A stretch of 52,910 nt of DNA from a virus. Shown here in pieces: positions 1-8,954 of this stretch; position 1 is the stretch's first letter, and the number at the start of each line of letters is the position of its first letter. The position numbers and the translations under genes were made by a program. The notes beneath the pieces were generated by a model that was not told where the DNA came from, searched no databases, and worked only from the letters and a program-made list of their open reading frames with translations. The stretch is taken from IMG/VR virus record IMGVR_UViG_3300024319_000017, positions 1-52,910 of that record; one strand, 5' to 3'.

Positions 1-89
1 AGTTTGGCTTCATTTACTGATTCTTTAAGTTCACCTCTTAGTCGTTTGATTTGTTCATTCATCAATTCTCTATTCTTTTTGATACTCAT
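1..89 (-). CDS. Partial CDS: N-terminus of a probable prohead core/scaffold protein (gp22 position)
   Basis: The reverse strand opens with ATG at 89 and runs open off the window edge for 29 codons (MSIKKNREL..., ending near LKESVNEAK). The visible part is charged and looks helical, as expected of a scaffold. It follows the gp21-type protease, and in T4 the next gene is 22, the main prohead core scaffold; that assignment rests on gene order alone. It carries an ESVNE string, which recurs in other head-region proteins of this window and fits the [hydrophobic]-x-Glu cleavage preference of T4-type prohead proteases. An AGGA stretch lies about 8 bases before the ATG. Confidence 0.55.
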   Translation of the reverse strand, partial: MSIKKNRELMNEQIKRLRGELKESVNEAK

Positions 90-107
90 TTTTGATTCCT
101 ATTTTAA

Positions 108-722
108 TTATAAACAACAAACGCCATCAATCTCACAAATGATGTCACGTATTATATTATTGATTTTATTATATGATTTTAATTTATTAGATGTTATTGA
201 TTCGTTTATTGGTCTCATAAATGCACCATGTGTAGATGGATTAGATACAAAATCCCAACAAACTAAATCAAAGTCATCTTCTACTACAACAGTGCCACCC
301 TTTGATTCTTTTACTGAACCCATACCACGTGATGATATACCAACTGTACAGCCAGCTTCCAATAGTTCTTTTAGGATGTTTCCGGCTGGAGTTTTTAGAA
401 TTTCAACTTTACCAACCACATCGTTACCATCCCACCATACATCTCTAACTATATGTGATGTATTTTTTAATTCCACCACCGATGAATCCGGATGGTCTAA
501 TTCACCATAAGCACGATTTTCTTTGATTTCTCTATCTTTGTATTTAGATACTTCACGCATTAGGATTTCTTTTGGATATACCCTACCATTTTGGTTTTTA
601 GCTTCAGCCCTTTGTAAGACACCCTCTACTATTAACCTACCACCATTAGTTGCAATAGCCTCATTGATTTGTGCTTTTGTTAAGCTGAAATTTTGTGTAT
701 CTACTAATAGTCTTTTCATCAT
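108..722 (-). CDS. gp21: Prohead core protease (T4 gp21-like)
   Basis: Serine protease that cleaves scaffold and capsid precursors inside the prohead before DNA packaging. The 204-residue protein shows the U9/S77 family landmarks: the catalytic His in GELDHPDS and the catalytic Ser in VGISSRGMG, followed by the DFDLVCWDFVSNPS stretch that usually follows the active site. Length matches T4 gp21 (212 residues). The gene starts ATGATG; an AAGGA ribosome-binding site spaces better from the second ATG (719), so the protein may be one residue shorter. It lies between the portal group and the presumed scaffold gene, as in T4. The C-terminal region contains INESI, a possible self-cleavage site. Confidence 0.93.
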   Translation of the reverse strand: MMKRLLVDTQNFSLTKAQINEAIATNGGRLIVEGVLQRAEAKNQNGRVYPKEILMREVSKYKDREIKENRAYGELDHPDSSVVELKNTSHIVRDVWWDGNDVVGKVEILKTPAGNILKELLEAGCTVGISSRGMGSVKESKGGTVVVEDDFDLVCWDFVSNPSTHGAFMRPINESITSNKLKSYNKINNIIRDIICEIDGVCCL

Positions 723-729
723 TTCCTTG

Positions 730-1236
730 TTATGAGCTTAGTTCTTTTATTTTTCGTGCAACTCTAACCATTCTTTCAGATATTTTCTGAAATCTAGCTT
801 GTGTTGATTTCCAATATTGTCCGTTGTGTACACCTGCTTCTTGTTTTAATTTTGAATTTTGGTTTACAATACGTTCCATTTTATACATCATCGAATTTAT
901 CTTTTTGATTGAATCGTTTATTTTTTGATAATCCTTTCTTGAATCATCTTTTTTGTATTCTTTATAAGATATTTCGTTGATTAATGATTCCATCTTAGTT
1001 TCAAAAGCTTCCATTGCTTGTGTATGCTTATTGGATTTTTTGGATTTTTTGTAACCCAACACTTCAATTGTGTCATCATCCAAATCATCTTCATCGTTAG
1101 ATTTTGAAAATGCCATTGGCGTTCTTGGTGGGCCTTCACCACCATCTAAATTAGATGTAACATTCGCTTCATCCAATTCTTCTTCTTCATATTGTTGAAA
1201 TTTATCGTTAAGTTCTTTTATTAAACTTTTCATCAT
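730..1236 (-). CDS. Acidic/coiled-coil protein in the prohead-core position (gp67/gp68 position)
   Basis: Not recognised by named family. The 168-residue protein has an acidic N-terminal half (residues about 15-60, with a GGEGPPRTP turn and a DEDDLDDD run) and a basic, probably helical C-terminal half. It sits between portal and prohead protease, where T4 has the small core proteins gp67 and gp68, so a role in the prohead core is inferred from position. The start ATG overlaps the stop of the upstream gene in an ATGA, indicating translational coupling. It starts ATGATG. Confidence 0.75.
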   Translation of the reverse strand: MMKSLIKELNDKFQQYEEEELDEANVTSNLDGGEGPPRTPMAFSKSNDEDDLDDDTIEVLGYKKSKKSNKHTQAMEAFETKMESLINEISYKEYKKDDSRKDYQKINDSIKKINSMMYKMERIVNQNSKLKQEAGVHNGQYWKSTQARFQKISERMVRVARKIKELSS

Positions 1237-2078
1237 TTATATACCTTTTTCAGTTCTTTGTATAATTCATAATACCTAAGTAATGATAATACTTGAGATT
1301 CTGATATTATTTTCGATTCTTTCAATTTGGCTGTAAGCTTTGTAACTTCATTTACTTTTATTTTTATAACATCATCTGTTATGTTAATTTTATTTAGAGC
1401 GGATTCTAAGATATTACATTCTTTAACAACAAATGATTTCAACTTTTCAGAATTATCTACTGAATTGATGTATTCCTTTAATACACTTCTTTGTTTTTTA
1501 GTCAGCGTTGTGTATTTTTCGTTAAAGTTTTCAACTAAAAGTTTCCAAGCGAGTAATCTAACTTCTTTAGGCTGTTTTGAATAACTTTCATTTACTTTAG
1601 ATTCTACAACAGATTTTTTAGATTTACCAGTCATATGCTCTAACAAAGTTGATTTACATTCTATATGTTGTTTAGGGTTATCGTTACTTGAATATTCAAA
1701 TAGTTTATATATTGATGCATTTTCTTTATAGTTTGTAATTCTATATTTAAAGAAATCCTCTAAAACATATTTATTTTTAATATCTTTTATTAAATTATAC
1801 TTTTCTCTATTTAATGATTTTTTATTTAATTTAGAGCGCTCGTTAAGTATTATATTTAAAAATTCACTAGCTTTATATTCTGAATTAAATACTTCGTTGA
1901 TTGTAGTTTGGTATAATTTAAGTTCTTTTGATAAATCAGTATTATTACTAAAATACTTTTTGATTATAGCCGTAGCGTTTGAATCTCTATTGTTTAAAGT
2001 ATCAGTAGCTATCTGCCTTACCAAAAGCTCAAATAGAACACCAGTATTTCTATATTTGTTGTGTTTAAGTTTTTTCAT
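1233..2078 (-). CDS. Conserved phage protein between portal and protease, probable prohead core component
   Basis: A 281-residue Lys-rich protein starting MKKLKHNKYRNTGVLFELLV. I recognise the general type from T4-like marine phages, where a protein of this size follows the portal gene, but I know of no assigned function. It looks mostly helical. It contains VNESY near residue 165, similar to the ES[VI]NE strings of other head-region proteins here and a possible prohead-protease site. The 45-base gap to the portal gene contains an ATATTTATA element (coding sense) about 35 bases before the start. The gene is translationally coupled to the following one. Confidence 0.75.
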   Translation of the reverse strand: MKKLKHNKYRNTGVLFELLVRQIATDTLNNRDSNATAIIKKYFSNNTDLSKELKLYQTTINEVFNSEYKASEFLNIILNERSKLNKKSLNREKYNLIKDIKNKYVLEDFFKYRITNYKENASIYKLFEYSSNDNPKQHIECKSTLLEHMTGKSKKSVVESKVNESYSKQPKEVRLLAWKLLVENFNEKYTTLTKKQRSVLKEYINSVDNSEKLKSFVVKECNILESALNKINITDDVIKIKVNEVTKLTAKLKESKIISESQVLSLLRYYELYKELKKVYK

Positions 2079-2113
2079 TATATTACATCAATTTTTACAA
2101 ACTATAAGTTAAC

Positions 2114-2122
2114 TATAAATAT
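2114..2122 (-). promoter_or_regulatory. ATATTTATA element upstream of the post-portal gene
   Basis: Coding-sense ATATTTATA in the 45-base gap after the portal gene, about 35 bases before the start at 2078. One of six exact copies in short intergenic gaps; function inferred only from recurrence. Confidence 0.3.
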
Positions 2123-2123
2123 A

Positions 2124-3956
2124 CTAAATATCAGATTCCAATATATTTTTTTCATCTAACATATCAATTTCATCTTTATTATCAGTAGGTTTTAAAGATT
2201 CTGTTATAATTTTCTTAGTTTTAAGCTTCATCTTCATAGAATCTAACATAGCATTAGTAGATTCACTATTTATAGATTTATTTCCCAATGGGTCACGACC
2301 AAATGGTGATTTATCAGTTGCGTAATTACCACCCTCTTTTGGTCTACCAGCACCTTCCCAACCACCATCTGGAACTTCATTTTCAAACTGTGGTTTTTCA
2401 CTATCACCGCCACTTTCTGTTTGTTGGATTGTTGCAAGGTCGTGTGGTGTTCCGAATGATTCACCTGTAACCGATGGGTCATTACCCTCATTCTGTATTT
2501 GCTCTTGCCTGAACCCTAATTTCAAATCATTGATAACGCCATATTGTTCTTTTTGCCACTCTTGCTGAGACATATTGAATATATTTTCATATATCCATTT
2601 TTGAGATATCAATTTACTATCTTTCAAATCATTAGCTAATCTAATTTTTTCAGACCATAAATTTGCTTTTTCTTGGTCATATATTACCGATGGGTTTGTT
2701 AATTCTATGTTGAAATTAACCAAATCGGCATCAGTATATCCTTGAGAGTATAAATGTATTATTGCTATTTTAGTTAGTTCTGAAAGTGCAATCTTTTGGA
2801 TTCGTTCAACCGAGCGAGCGAACCTAATATCTTGTTGAGCTAACGTAGCTTTACCCGATACACCCTCATCATATCCGATAAACGATTTTGGCACTTTAAG
2901 ACCTGCTAACATTCTGTTTTTTAAGTATTCAACATCATCAATACCACCAAATTCCATCCCACTTAGAGAATCAATTTCAGTTCCACTCTGACCACCCCTA
3001 ATTGGCAAGTAATAATCTTCCAACATATTTTGAAGATTGAACTTTAGATTGTAGTCTCCAGTGGTTTCATCTATATATGGTGTTTTTTTCATTTGGTCTA
3101 TGATATTACGCATATATGTATCCACTTCACCCGGTGGTATATTACCAATATCAATTTTAAAGATTCGCTTTTCAGGCGCCCTCATAATGCGATGTATCAT
3201 CATCGCATCTTCCATCAAGGTTAACTGCTTCCAAGTTTTCCGTGCTCCTTCTAATAAAGAGCGGCCGTAGGGTAGGAAATTACTATCAGATATTAATCTG
3301 AAGTGGGCCACTTGGAATGATTCTAAGTATTTTGTATTACTTTTAACTGAATGATGGTTTGTATTGTGTTGTTCTACTTCAAATCTAACTGAATATGGGT
3401 TATCCAAATCGTAACCTTCTTCTCTTATAGTTTCATATACTGAGAGTGGTTGTACATTTACAACACCCAATTCATCATCGATATCCAAATATAAATAGTA
3501 GTCACCATATTTGACCATACCACGAATCCATGCCCATAGGTTGAATTCGATATTCAAAACATCATAGAATAAATTATTTAAAGTTTTCTTTATTTTTTCA
3601 TTTGATGAATTTATTCTAAGAACATCATTCATATCATTTTTTAAAGTACATTCATCAGAATATATATCCAAAACAGATGATATTATGGAATCCTTATCCA
3701 TAGCTTCATAGTCTGTATAAAGTTCTAATTTGTTAGAATGATAATTAAAACGGTCATTGTAAGTTTGCCAATTCTTCTTTGAGTTAGAGCCGTGTAATCT
3801 ACCGTATCTATCATAGTAAGATGAGCTTTCTGAATTACCAGAGCTCTGAAGTCTTGATGAGTCAACTACTTTGATTTTGTTTTTGCCGAGCCGCCTTACA
3901 ACAACTTGTGTTGAAAACAATCGTTGAAGTCTACTGAATAATGATTTATCTGCCAT
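2124..3956 (-). CDS. gp20: Portal vertex protein (T4 gp20-like)
   Basis: Forms the dodecameric portal through which DNA enters and to which the tail attaches. The 610-residue protein shows gp20-family segments: GMVKYGDYYLYLDID near residue 146, DEDYYLPIRGG-type spacing as EDYYLPIRGGQSGTEI near 310, and the stretch GLKVPKSFIGYDEG followed by KATLAQQDIRFARSVERIQ. T4 gp20 has 524 residues; the extra length is a C-terminal Gly/Asp/Pro-rich tail of about 100 residues that ends acidic and contains IITESL. It follows the large terminase by about 55 bases, as in T4. The start ATG has no clear ribosome-binding site; an ATATTTATA element lies about 32 bases upstream. Confidence 0.95.
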   Translation of the reverse strand: MADKSLFSRLQRLFSTQVVVRRLGKNKIKVVDSSRLQSSGNSESSSYYDRYGRLHGSNSKKNWQTYNDRFNYHSNKLELYTDYEAMDKDSIISSVLDIYSDECTLKNDMNDVLRINSSNEKIKKTLNNLFYDVLNIEFNLWAWIRGMVKYGDYYLYLDIDDELGVVNVQPLSVYETIREEGYDLDNPYSVRFEVEQHNTNHHSVKSNTKYLESFQVAHFRLISDSNFLPYGRSLLEGARKTWKQLTLMEDAMMIHRIMRAPEKRIFKIDIGNIPPGEVDTYMRNIIDQMKKTPYIDETTGDYNLKFNLQNMLEDYYLPIRGGQSGTEIDSLSGMEFGGIDDVEYLKNRMLAGLKVPKSFIGYDEGVSGKATLAQQDIRFARSVERIQKIALSELTKIAIIHLYSQGYTDADLVNFNIELTNPSVIYDQEKANLWSEKIRLANDLKDSKLISQKWIYENIFNMSQQEWQKEQYGVINDLKLGFRQEQIQNEGNDPSVTGESFGTPHDLATIQQTESGGDSEKPQFENEVPDGGWEGAGRPKEGGNYATDKSPFGRDPLGNKSINSESTNAMLDSMKMKLKTKKIITESLKPTDNKDEIDMLDEKNILESDI

Positions 3957-3987
3957 AATATAATTTAGTTAATAATATCTTACAAAA

Positions 3988-3996
3988 TATAAATAT
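3988..3996 (-). promoter_or_regulatory. ATATTTATA element upstream of the portal gene
   Basis: In the coding (minus) sense the site reads ATATTTATA, about 32 bases before the portal start, in the gap after the terminase gene. The same or a one-base variant stands before several other genes of this window. It may be a late-promoter element for the gp55-type sigma factor; T4's own late motif is TATAAATA, which this resembles only in composition. Confidence 0.35.
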
Positions 3997-4010
3997 TGAA
4001 AAAAATACAT

Positions 4011-5582
4011 TTACAATAACCACCGAATATCTTCATTGTTTTTACCAACTTTCATATTCCACATATCGGTAGCTTTTTTAGATGTAGTTTTGAATACACC
4101 TGAATTTTTAGTTGTTAGAGATAGTGCCCTTTTATTTAGCTCAATACCCTGCTGTCTTAGTTTTAAGGCGGTATCTCTAACCCATAGCGATGTTGAGAAT
4201 GATATTACCAAATCATCATTATACCCACGCTGAGCTTCTGCTCTGCTACCATTCCAAATAAATACAAATAATTCATCAATCAGCCGTTTTGAACGTATAA
4301 TTGGTACACGCTCCCTCATATAAGTATCTAATTTTGATATTACCAGCGGCCTAGTCCTACTTGTCATTGAAAATCCAGGTACCATTTGTGATTTATCTTT
4401 TAAATCATATGCCTTTTGTAAATGTATATTTTCATCCACATATCCAAATTCCTTATATGAATAGTATAAGTTTTTATAGTTTCTATCTATTGCTTCTTGA
4501 ATTACAGCCCAGCCAATATTAGCGTTTTCAATCACTAACAATGCATCATTCCATTCAGTAGCAACATTTACTAACAGATTACCATATTGTTTAGTTTCTA
4601 TCTTACCTTTATACTCAGCCACTTGTTCTACCGTTTCAACATCAATTACATGGAATGCTGAATAATCTGCGCCATCACCACGAGCAACATCCGCAACAAC
4701 AATATAATTTTTTGTGTAATTTGGCTGTGACCATAACCAATAATTCCCATCAAAACCACGTTTTTCTATTGGAGTTTGTATGTGGGTATCTTCAAACCAT
4801 TTTAGCAATTCACCATCAACAACTGTGTAACCAGATGATATGAAATCGCAATCACATTCTTGTGCTGCCATCTTTTCACCTAATAGTTTTGTTTGTTGCT
4901 TTCTCCACTTTTTATCTCTTTCTGGATGAACAGTCCAATGTAGTTTAATAGGATTCCATTCATCACCCTCTTCACCTTTCAACCAAGTTTTATGAAAGAA
5001 ATTACCAACACCGTTTGGAGTTGATAACACAATTGCTTTACCACCGGTTGATAGTGTAGATTGTGATGATGCCCATATTTCATCAATACCTTTGATAAAT
5101 GCCGCTTCATCTATAATTAACATTGATAGTGCTTCAGAACGACCAGCGTCACCACTTGCTGATGTTGCTTTAATTTGTGAACCATTACCAAGTCTAAGTG
5201 AAAGTTTGTTATCTTCTATTGTATTTCCACGCAACCACGATGGTAAGTTTTCATGCATATATCTAACTTTAGTAACTAAGTTTTTAGCTATTTCTTGTTT
5301 GGTTGCAATTACTAAAATATTTTTATCTTCGTGGAATAACATCATCCACAATGAATATCCAGCTGATAATGTTGATATACCCAATTGTCTTGATTTTAAT
5401 ATAACATTATATTGGTATTCATTGAATTGACCTAATGCGTTTTCTTGGAAATCATATAGATTGAATAAAATTTTGCCACGTTTTGGATGTTGGATGTAAC
5501 AATATTTTTTAAAGAAGTATATTGGGTCTTTTGCACATTTTATATACTCTTCTCGTATTAATTCTTTTATACTCTTAGCCAT
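4011..5582 (-). CDS. gp17: Large terminase subunit, DNA-packaging ATPase/nuclease (T4 gp17-like)
   Basis: Motor that packages and cuts concatemeric DNA at the portal. With the start I choose it has 523 residues (T4 gp17: 610). The ATPase has a Walker A-type loop KSRQLGIST at 63-71, in which the Lys of T4's SRQLGKTT is Ile, a variation I believe is common in marine T4-like terminases; Walker B is LIIDEA at 155-160 (D158, E159). The C-terminal RNase H-like nuclease shows DVARGDGADYS, LVIENANIGW and DDLVISF, which supply the acidic metal ligands. I start at 5582 (MAKSIKEL) rather than at 5660, because the longer form overlaps the upstream gene by about 75 bases and adds a hydrophobic extension that does not fit the family. 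Confidence 0.95.
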   Translation of the reverse strand: MAKSIKELIREEYIKCAKDPIYFFKKYCYIQHPKRGKILFNLYDFQENALGQFNEYQYNVILKSRQLGISTLSAGYSLWMMLFHEDKNILVIATKQEIAKNLVTKVRYMHENLPSWLRGNTIEDNKLSLRLGNGSQIKATSASGDAGRSEALSMLIIDEAAFIKGIDEIWASSQSTLSTGGKAIVLSTPNGVGNFFHKTWLKGEEGDEWNPIKLHWTVHPERDKKWRKQQTKLLGEKMAAQECDCDFISSGYTVVDGELLKWFEDTHIQTPIEKRGFDGNYWLWSQPNYTKNYIVVADVARGDGADYSAFHVIDVETVEQVAEYKGKIETKQYGNLLVNVATEWNDALLVIENANIGWAVIQEAIDRNYKNLYYSYKEFGYVDENIHLQKAYDLKDKSQMVPGFSMTSRTRPLVISKLDTYMRERVPIIRSKRLIDELFVFIWNGSRAEAQRGYNDDLVISFSTSLWVRDTALKLRQQGIELNKRALSLTTKNSGVFKTTSKKATDMWNMKVGKNNEDIRWLL

Positions 5583-5583
5583 A

Positions 5584-6183
5584 CTATTTACCAATTCTAT
5601 ATGAATATTGTAAAGATATAGCTGGTTGTAAATCACTATCAATACCAATACCCAATCCAAATAAATTACGCTTTTTATCTTTATAATTTATCTGAGGTCC
5701 TATGAAACTTAATCTTTGTGGTGTTCCAATCAATCCCAATCCTAAATAAAATTCACGTCTGTTTATGAAATGTTTTTCAGTTATCGTTATTGTAGGTCTA
5801 ACTAATGTATAATCTATACCACGTGATAGTATTTTATTTTTTGATATGGTATCATTGATTACAAACTTAACCGAATCAAAATCTTGCGTATCTTTGTAAA
5901 TATATTGAGCAAAGAAATCTTCAAGAATCTTAGATGTATCTATAACGATATCACCATATAGTGTATCATATTTTACTATGTATAAACTATCTGTTACAGT
6001 ATCTACCTGTCTGATTATACGAGTCGTAAGTTTTGGAATGTAGTTTGTTATTTCATTGGTGATTGTATCGTATTTTATTTCCGTTTTAGTTATTACAACA
6101 GGCTCTACATCACCACCACAACTACGTAATAGTATTATTAAAATAACCAACCCAATAATTAATATATCCTTTATGTACTTCAC
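5584..6183 (-). CDS. Membrane-anchored beta-rich protein, spanin-like candidate
   Basis: A 199-residue protein with one hydrophobic N-terminal segment (residues about 5-19) followed by RSCGG, which could be a membrane anchor or a lipoprotein-type Cys (LRSC). Next comes a long stretch of D-T/Y-D-T repeats likely to be extended or beta structure, and the C-terminal 60 residues alternate polar and hydrophobic residues (FYLGLGLIG...ISLQYSYRIGK), like outer-membrane strands. Proteins of this plan are known from Bacteroidetes phages, but no function is established to my knowledge. An inner-to-outer-membrane link, as in spanins, is my inference. The start is GTG; an ATG two bases upstream is out of frame. 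The stop lies one base before the terminase start. Confidence 0.6.
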   Translation of the reverse strand: MKYIKDILIIGLVILIILLRSCGGDVEPVVITKTEIKYDTITNEITNYIPKLTTRIIRQVDTVTDSLYIVKYDTLYGDIVIDTSKILEDFFAQYIYKDTQDFDSVKFVINDTISKNKILSRGIDYTLVRPTITITEKHFINRREFYLGLGLIGTPQRLSFIGPQINYKDKKRNLFGLGIGIDSDLQPAISLQYSYRIGK

Positions 6184-6196
6184 ATTGATACTTTAG

Positions 6197-6205
6197 TATA
6201 AATAT
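6197..6205 (-). promoter_or_regulatory. ATATTTATA element upstream of the membrane protein gene
   Basis: Coding-sense ATATTTATA, 14 bases before the GTG start at 6183 and touching the stop codon of the preceding gene. Same motif as before the portal and other genes. Confidence 0.3.
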
Positions 6206-6492
6206 TAAAATTTCTTTAGTAATGATATCTTTAAATTAGTATTACCTTTAATGATACGGTGATATTCACCCTTTTTAATATATATAACATCACTCTTATT
6301 TAGTATAAATGGTAGTTCATTATCACGTTGGAATTTCCAACCATTACCCTCTAGTATTGTAACTTCCCTATCTTCTTTATCTCTATGCCATACCAATTCT
6401 GAAGAATCCGTATCTACTGTAAATTCTCTAATGTAAGTGTTATTACCCTTACTTATTTCGTTATATGGGTTACCAGAATCTACCACCACCAC
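6205..6492 (-). CDS. Small cupin-like protein
   Basis: A 95-residue protein with the look of a single cupin barrel: WHRDKEDREVTILEGNGWKFQRDNELPFILNKSD... then a YIKKGEYHRIIKG turn. Similar short proteins with WHRD, EGxGWKxQ and YHRxIKG occur in marine T4-like phages. The two His positions (WHRD and EYHR) could bind a metal, but substrate and role are unknown. The start is one of three consecutive GTG codons (6492, 6489, 6486); the gene overlaps the end of the previous gene by about 23 bases, so the exact start is uncertain. Confidence 0.7.
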   Translation of the reverse strand: MVVVDSGNPYNEISKGNNTYIREFTVDTDSSELVWHRDKEDREVTILEGNGWKFQRDNELPFILNKSDVIYIKKGEYHRIIKGNTNLKISLLKKF

Positions 6493-6991
6493 TTAGCCCT
6501 AATGATTTAGCGTATCTTGGCAATGCACATGACCAATACCCAGCTTTTGTTTTATCCTTTTTATTAGGACAATCGTGTCTATCGGAAAATGCTTTTCTTG
6601 CTTTTGGGTCTTTAAGTTTTACTGCGAGTTTACCACCACCACCTTTAGCACCAAATGATACTTTTATAACATTACCTTTTTTGTTTTTAACATACACATA
6701 GAACTTTTTAGAACCACCGCGTTTAGGTTTATTCAGTTCTACTTTTTTACTCTGATACTCAGCTTCAGCTAGTATTGGAAAATCTAACAATACAGGTTCA
6801 CCTTTATATCTACCAACGTTACCAATATCAGAATCTAAAAAGTATTTCAAATTATCACTAACAGATTCCAATTTAAGTTTTCTTAAGTCATTGAAATATT
6901 GAAAAAACTTTACTGAACCATATCTGTATGGATTCTTATGTAGTGGTACGTTATTGTCCACATTGTATATTATACCTTCATTTAGTTTCAT
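6470..6991 (-). CDS. Structural/internal protein with C-terminal Cys-basic domain (DUF5872-like)
   Basis: A 173-residue protein. The N-terminal 90 residues are not recognised. The C-terminal half contains KKFYVYVKNKKGNVIKVSFG, DPKARKAFSDRHDC and YWSCALPRYAKSLGLSGGG, an arrangement I associate with a small basic domain (DUF5872-type) common in head or tail proteins of marine phages. Two Cys residues (DRHDC and WSC) with neighbouring His may bind zinc or be structural. It belongs to the same run as the 651-residue linker-repeat protein and the other basic Gly-rich protein, all probably made late. Function not known. Confidence 0.7.
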   Translation of the reverse strand: MKLNEGIIYNVDNNVPLHKNPYRYGSVKFFQYFNDLRKLKLESVSDNLKYFLDSDIGNVGRYKGEPVLLDFPILAEAEYQSKKVELNKPKRGGSKKFYVYVKNKKGNVIKVSFGAKGGGGKLAVKLKDPKARKAFSDRHDCPNKKDKTKAGYWSCALPRYAKSLGLSGGGRFW

Positions 6992-6998
6992 AGTAGTA

Positions 6999-8954
6999 TT
7001 ATATATTTGTTAAATCTGATAGTAATTTCATTAATTTTTTATCGTTCTTTTGTTTAGCCAACTTAGCGATATTCTTTAGGTTTTTCTTATTAAGACCCTT
7101 ACCACTATGCCCAACTAAATCTGAATAACCTTTCATCCATCTATCCCTTTTATAATCAATAGAATCTTTGTGATTGACTTGGATATGTTTTTTGATTTGT
7201 TTTTGTATAGTATCAATCTTCTCCATTTCCGACCAAGATACTTCGTTTATTGATTTGAAATAATCTTTCCAATAATATTTAAGAAATCTAAAGTTATTAA
7301 ATGATAAACTGGTTGTCCAATCCTCTATACTATAGTCTAACGATGACCCGCCTGAATGGAAGTGAACAAATAAATCTTCCGGCGTATCTTGTTCATGATA
7401 TACTTGAGCAAATCTAAAATCGTTAGTCGTATCTGGATGAATAAAAATAGCGAGTGTAACAATACCATTTTCATAATAAAAAGGCCCATTCTTTTTTATC
7501 CATTTTTCTGGATTCTTAATTGATTTGAATCCCTGTATTTTAGCAAATTTCTGAACCATATTCAATAAATTAGTAGTAGAGTCTACTTCATTTATCGATT
7601 CACCTAGTGGTTTTAAGTCAGTCATATCACCACTCAATTCATAATCAGCAGTCCAACCTACTTTGTTTAACTGCTTAATAGTTTTTTTAGCAGCAGCATA
7701 TGAATCATCATCGAAATCATGTGCATCTAATACATCTTGTACTTCTTGTGGTAGTAGTTCATATTCATCAAAATAATCTATCTTAGGGTCGTATTTGAAC
7801 TTAGCTTCATTAATTGATTCATCAAGATAATCTAAGAAATATAGTGCTTGTTTTAATGTTCGTGGATAATTACCAGTTTTTTCTTTAGCCAATTTAACTA
7901 TGTACATAATAGCTTCTTTCCTACCTTTACCAGCCTTAACTTTATCTGTTATTGATATAGCTTTATCCAATTTCTGCTTTTCATCAGATGATAATTTAAT
8001 TTCATTTACTGATTCTTTTATACCTTGTTTTTTGATAGCTTTCAATAAGTCATCTGTATCTACATACAAAGTTCCAATAACTTCTGTATCACCATCAGGT
8101 AGTATTTTTTTAAATGTGGCACTTGTTGCATTTACGTTTGTACCTTTTCCTAAATAATATTGATTTTGACCAATTTCATACTTTTTACCATCCTTACCTA
8201 TTATGTTATGATGTTGTCCATGAACCCACATCTGACCACCTACAAATTGTTTTAATCTCTGCTCAGCACTCTTTGCACTTCCAACTACCGATGGCATTAT
8301 TTTTTTAAGTAAAGATAGATTCATATCTGGCTGTGACATATAAAAGTTTCTATCTGTCCATTCATTTACGGATTCTTTCTTCCAACCACCACCTGCGGCT
8401 TTGTATTTCTTAGCGGCCCATGCATTTGCATATGCAGATGGGTATACATCAAACTTTTTCTTAGCTTGTGATTTATAGTAAGACCACTTTGATGGATTTG
8501 TAGGTACATTCTTTTCTAACAATGTATTTAACTTTTCCACCAAATTGGGTTTATTTGTTGATTCATGTAAACCCATATCAACCCACATTTTTAAAACTTT
8601 ATAATAATCATCAGGAGTTAAACCTCTATCTTCTCCCCAAGTTGTTTCACTTGTAAGGTCGTACATTTGTTTTGCTAACGCTTTTAAATTCCCCTCTTTC
8701 CAATAAAGTGTTGCTCTACGGTTTCCTCTATCCATCAACCTTAATTCTCTACCTCTTTTATCGTGTGGGTCTGTACTCCATCCAGCTGATGAATTTACGT
8801 TAATACTGAACTGTGGTAATCCATCAACTTTAAAAACTGTAAAATCTGGACCAGTTGCATAGTCCTTTGATTGTCTAGTTATTTTTAAAGTTTCTGTAAT
8901 CTGAGATTCTCTTAAACTATCTATATATGATATAGTCCACTCTTTTAAATTCAT
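6999..8954 (-). CDS. Multi-domain protein with five ES[VI]NE/KSINE linkers, candidate processed head cargo protein
   Basis: A 651-residue protein built of short modules separated by near-identical linkers: ESVNE at 194-198 and 314-318, ESINE at 379-383 and 452-456, KSINE at 567-571. The first module ends with a PSKWSYYKSQAKKKFDVYPSAY-type motif (about 155-190) seen in many marine phage proteins; the others look unrelated to one another. T4-type prohead proteases cut after Glu with a hydrophobic residue two positions before it, so each linker is a plausible gp21 site and the protein may be released as about six fragments inside the head. This is inference. A good AGGAG precedes the start, which overlaps the upstream stop in TAATG. 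Confidence 0.75.
   Translation of the reverse strand: MNLKEWTISYIDSLRESQITETLKITRQSKDYATGPDFTVFKVDGLPQFSINVNSSAGWSTDPHDKRGRELRLMDRGNRRATLYWKEGNLKALAKQMYDLTSETTWGEDRGLTPDDYYKVLKMWVDMGLHESTNKPNLVEKLNTLLEKNVPTNPSKWSYYKSQAKKKFDVYPSAYANAWAAKKYKAAGGGWKKESVNEWTDRNFYMSQPDMNLSLLKKIMPSVVGSAKSAEQRLKQFVGGQMWVHGQHHNIIGKDGKKYEIGQNQYYLGKGTNVNATSATFKKILPDGDTEVIGTLYVDTDDLLKAIKKQGIKESVNEIKLSSDEKQKLDKAISITDKVKAGKGRKEAIMYIVKLAKEKTGNYPRTLKQALYFLDYLDESINEAKFKYDPKIDYFDEYELLPQEVQDVLDAHDFDDDSYAAAKKTIKQLNKVGWTADYELSGDMTDLKPLGESINEVDSTTNLLNMVQKFAKIQGFKSIKNPEKWIKKNGPFYYENGIVTLAIFIHPDTTNDFRFAQVYHEQDTPEDLFVHFHSGGSSLDYSIEDWTTSLSFNNFRFLKYYWKDYFKSINEVSWSEMEKIDTIQKQIKKHIQVNHKDSIDYKRDRWMKGYSDLVGHSGKGLNKKNLKNIAKLAKQKNDKKLMKLLSDLTNI

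Noticed and set aside
4-510. 168-codon open frame on the plus strand
   Set aside because: It lies antisense over the clear gp21-type protease gene; the protein is low in complexity and has no family features.
5583-5660. Longer start for the large terminase at 5660
   Set aside because: It overlaps the membrane-protein gene and adds residues unlike other terminases.
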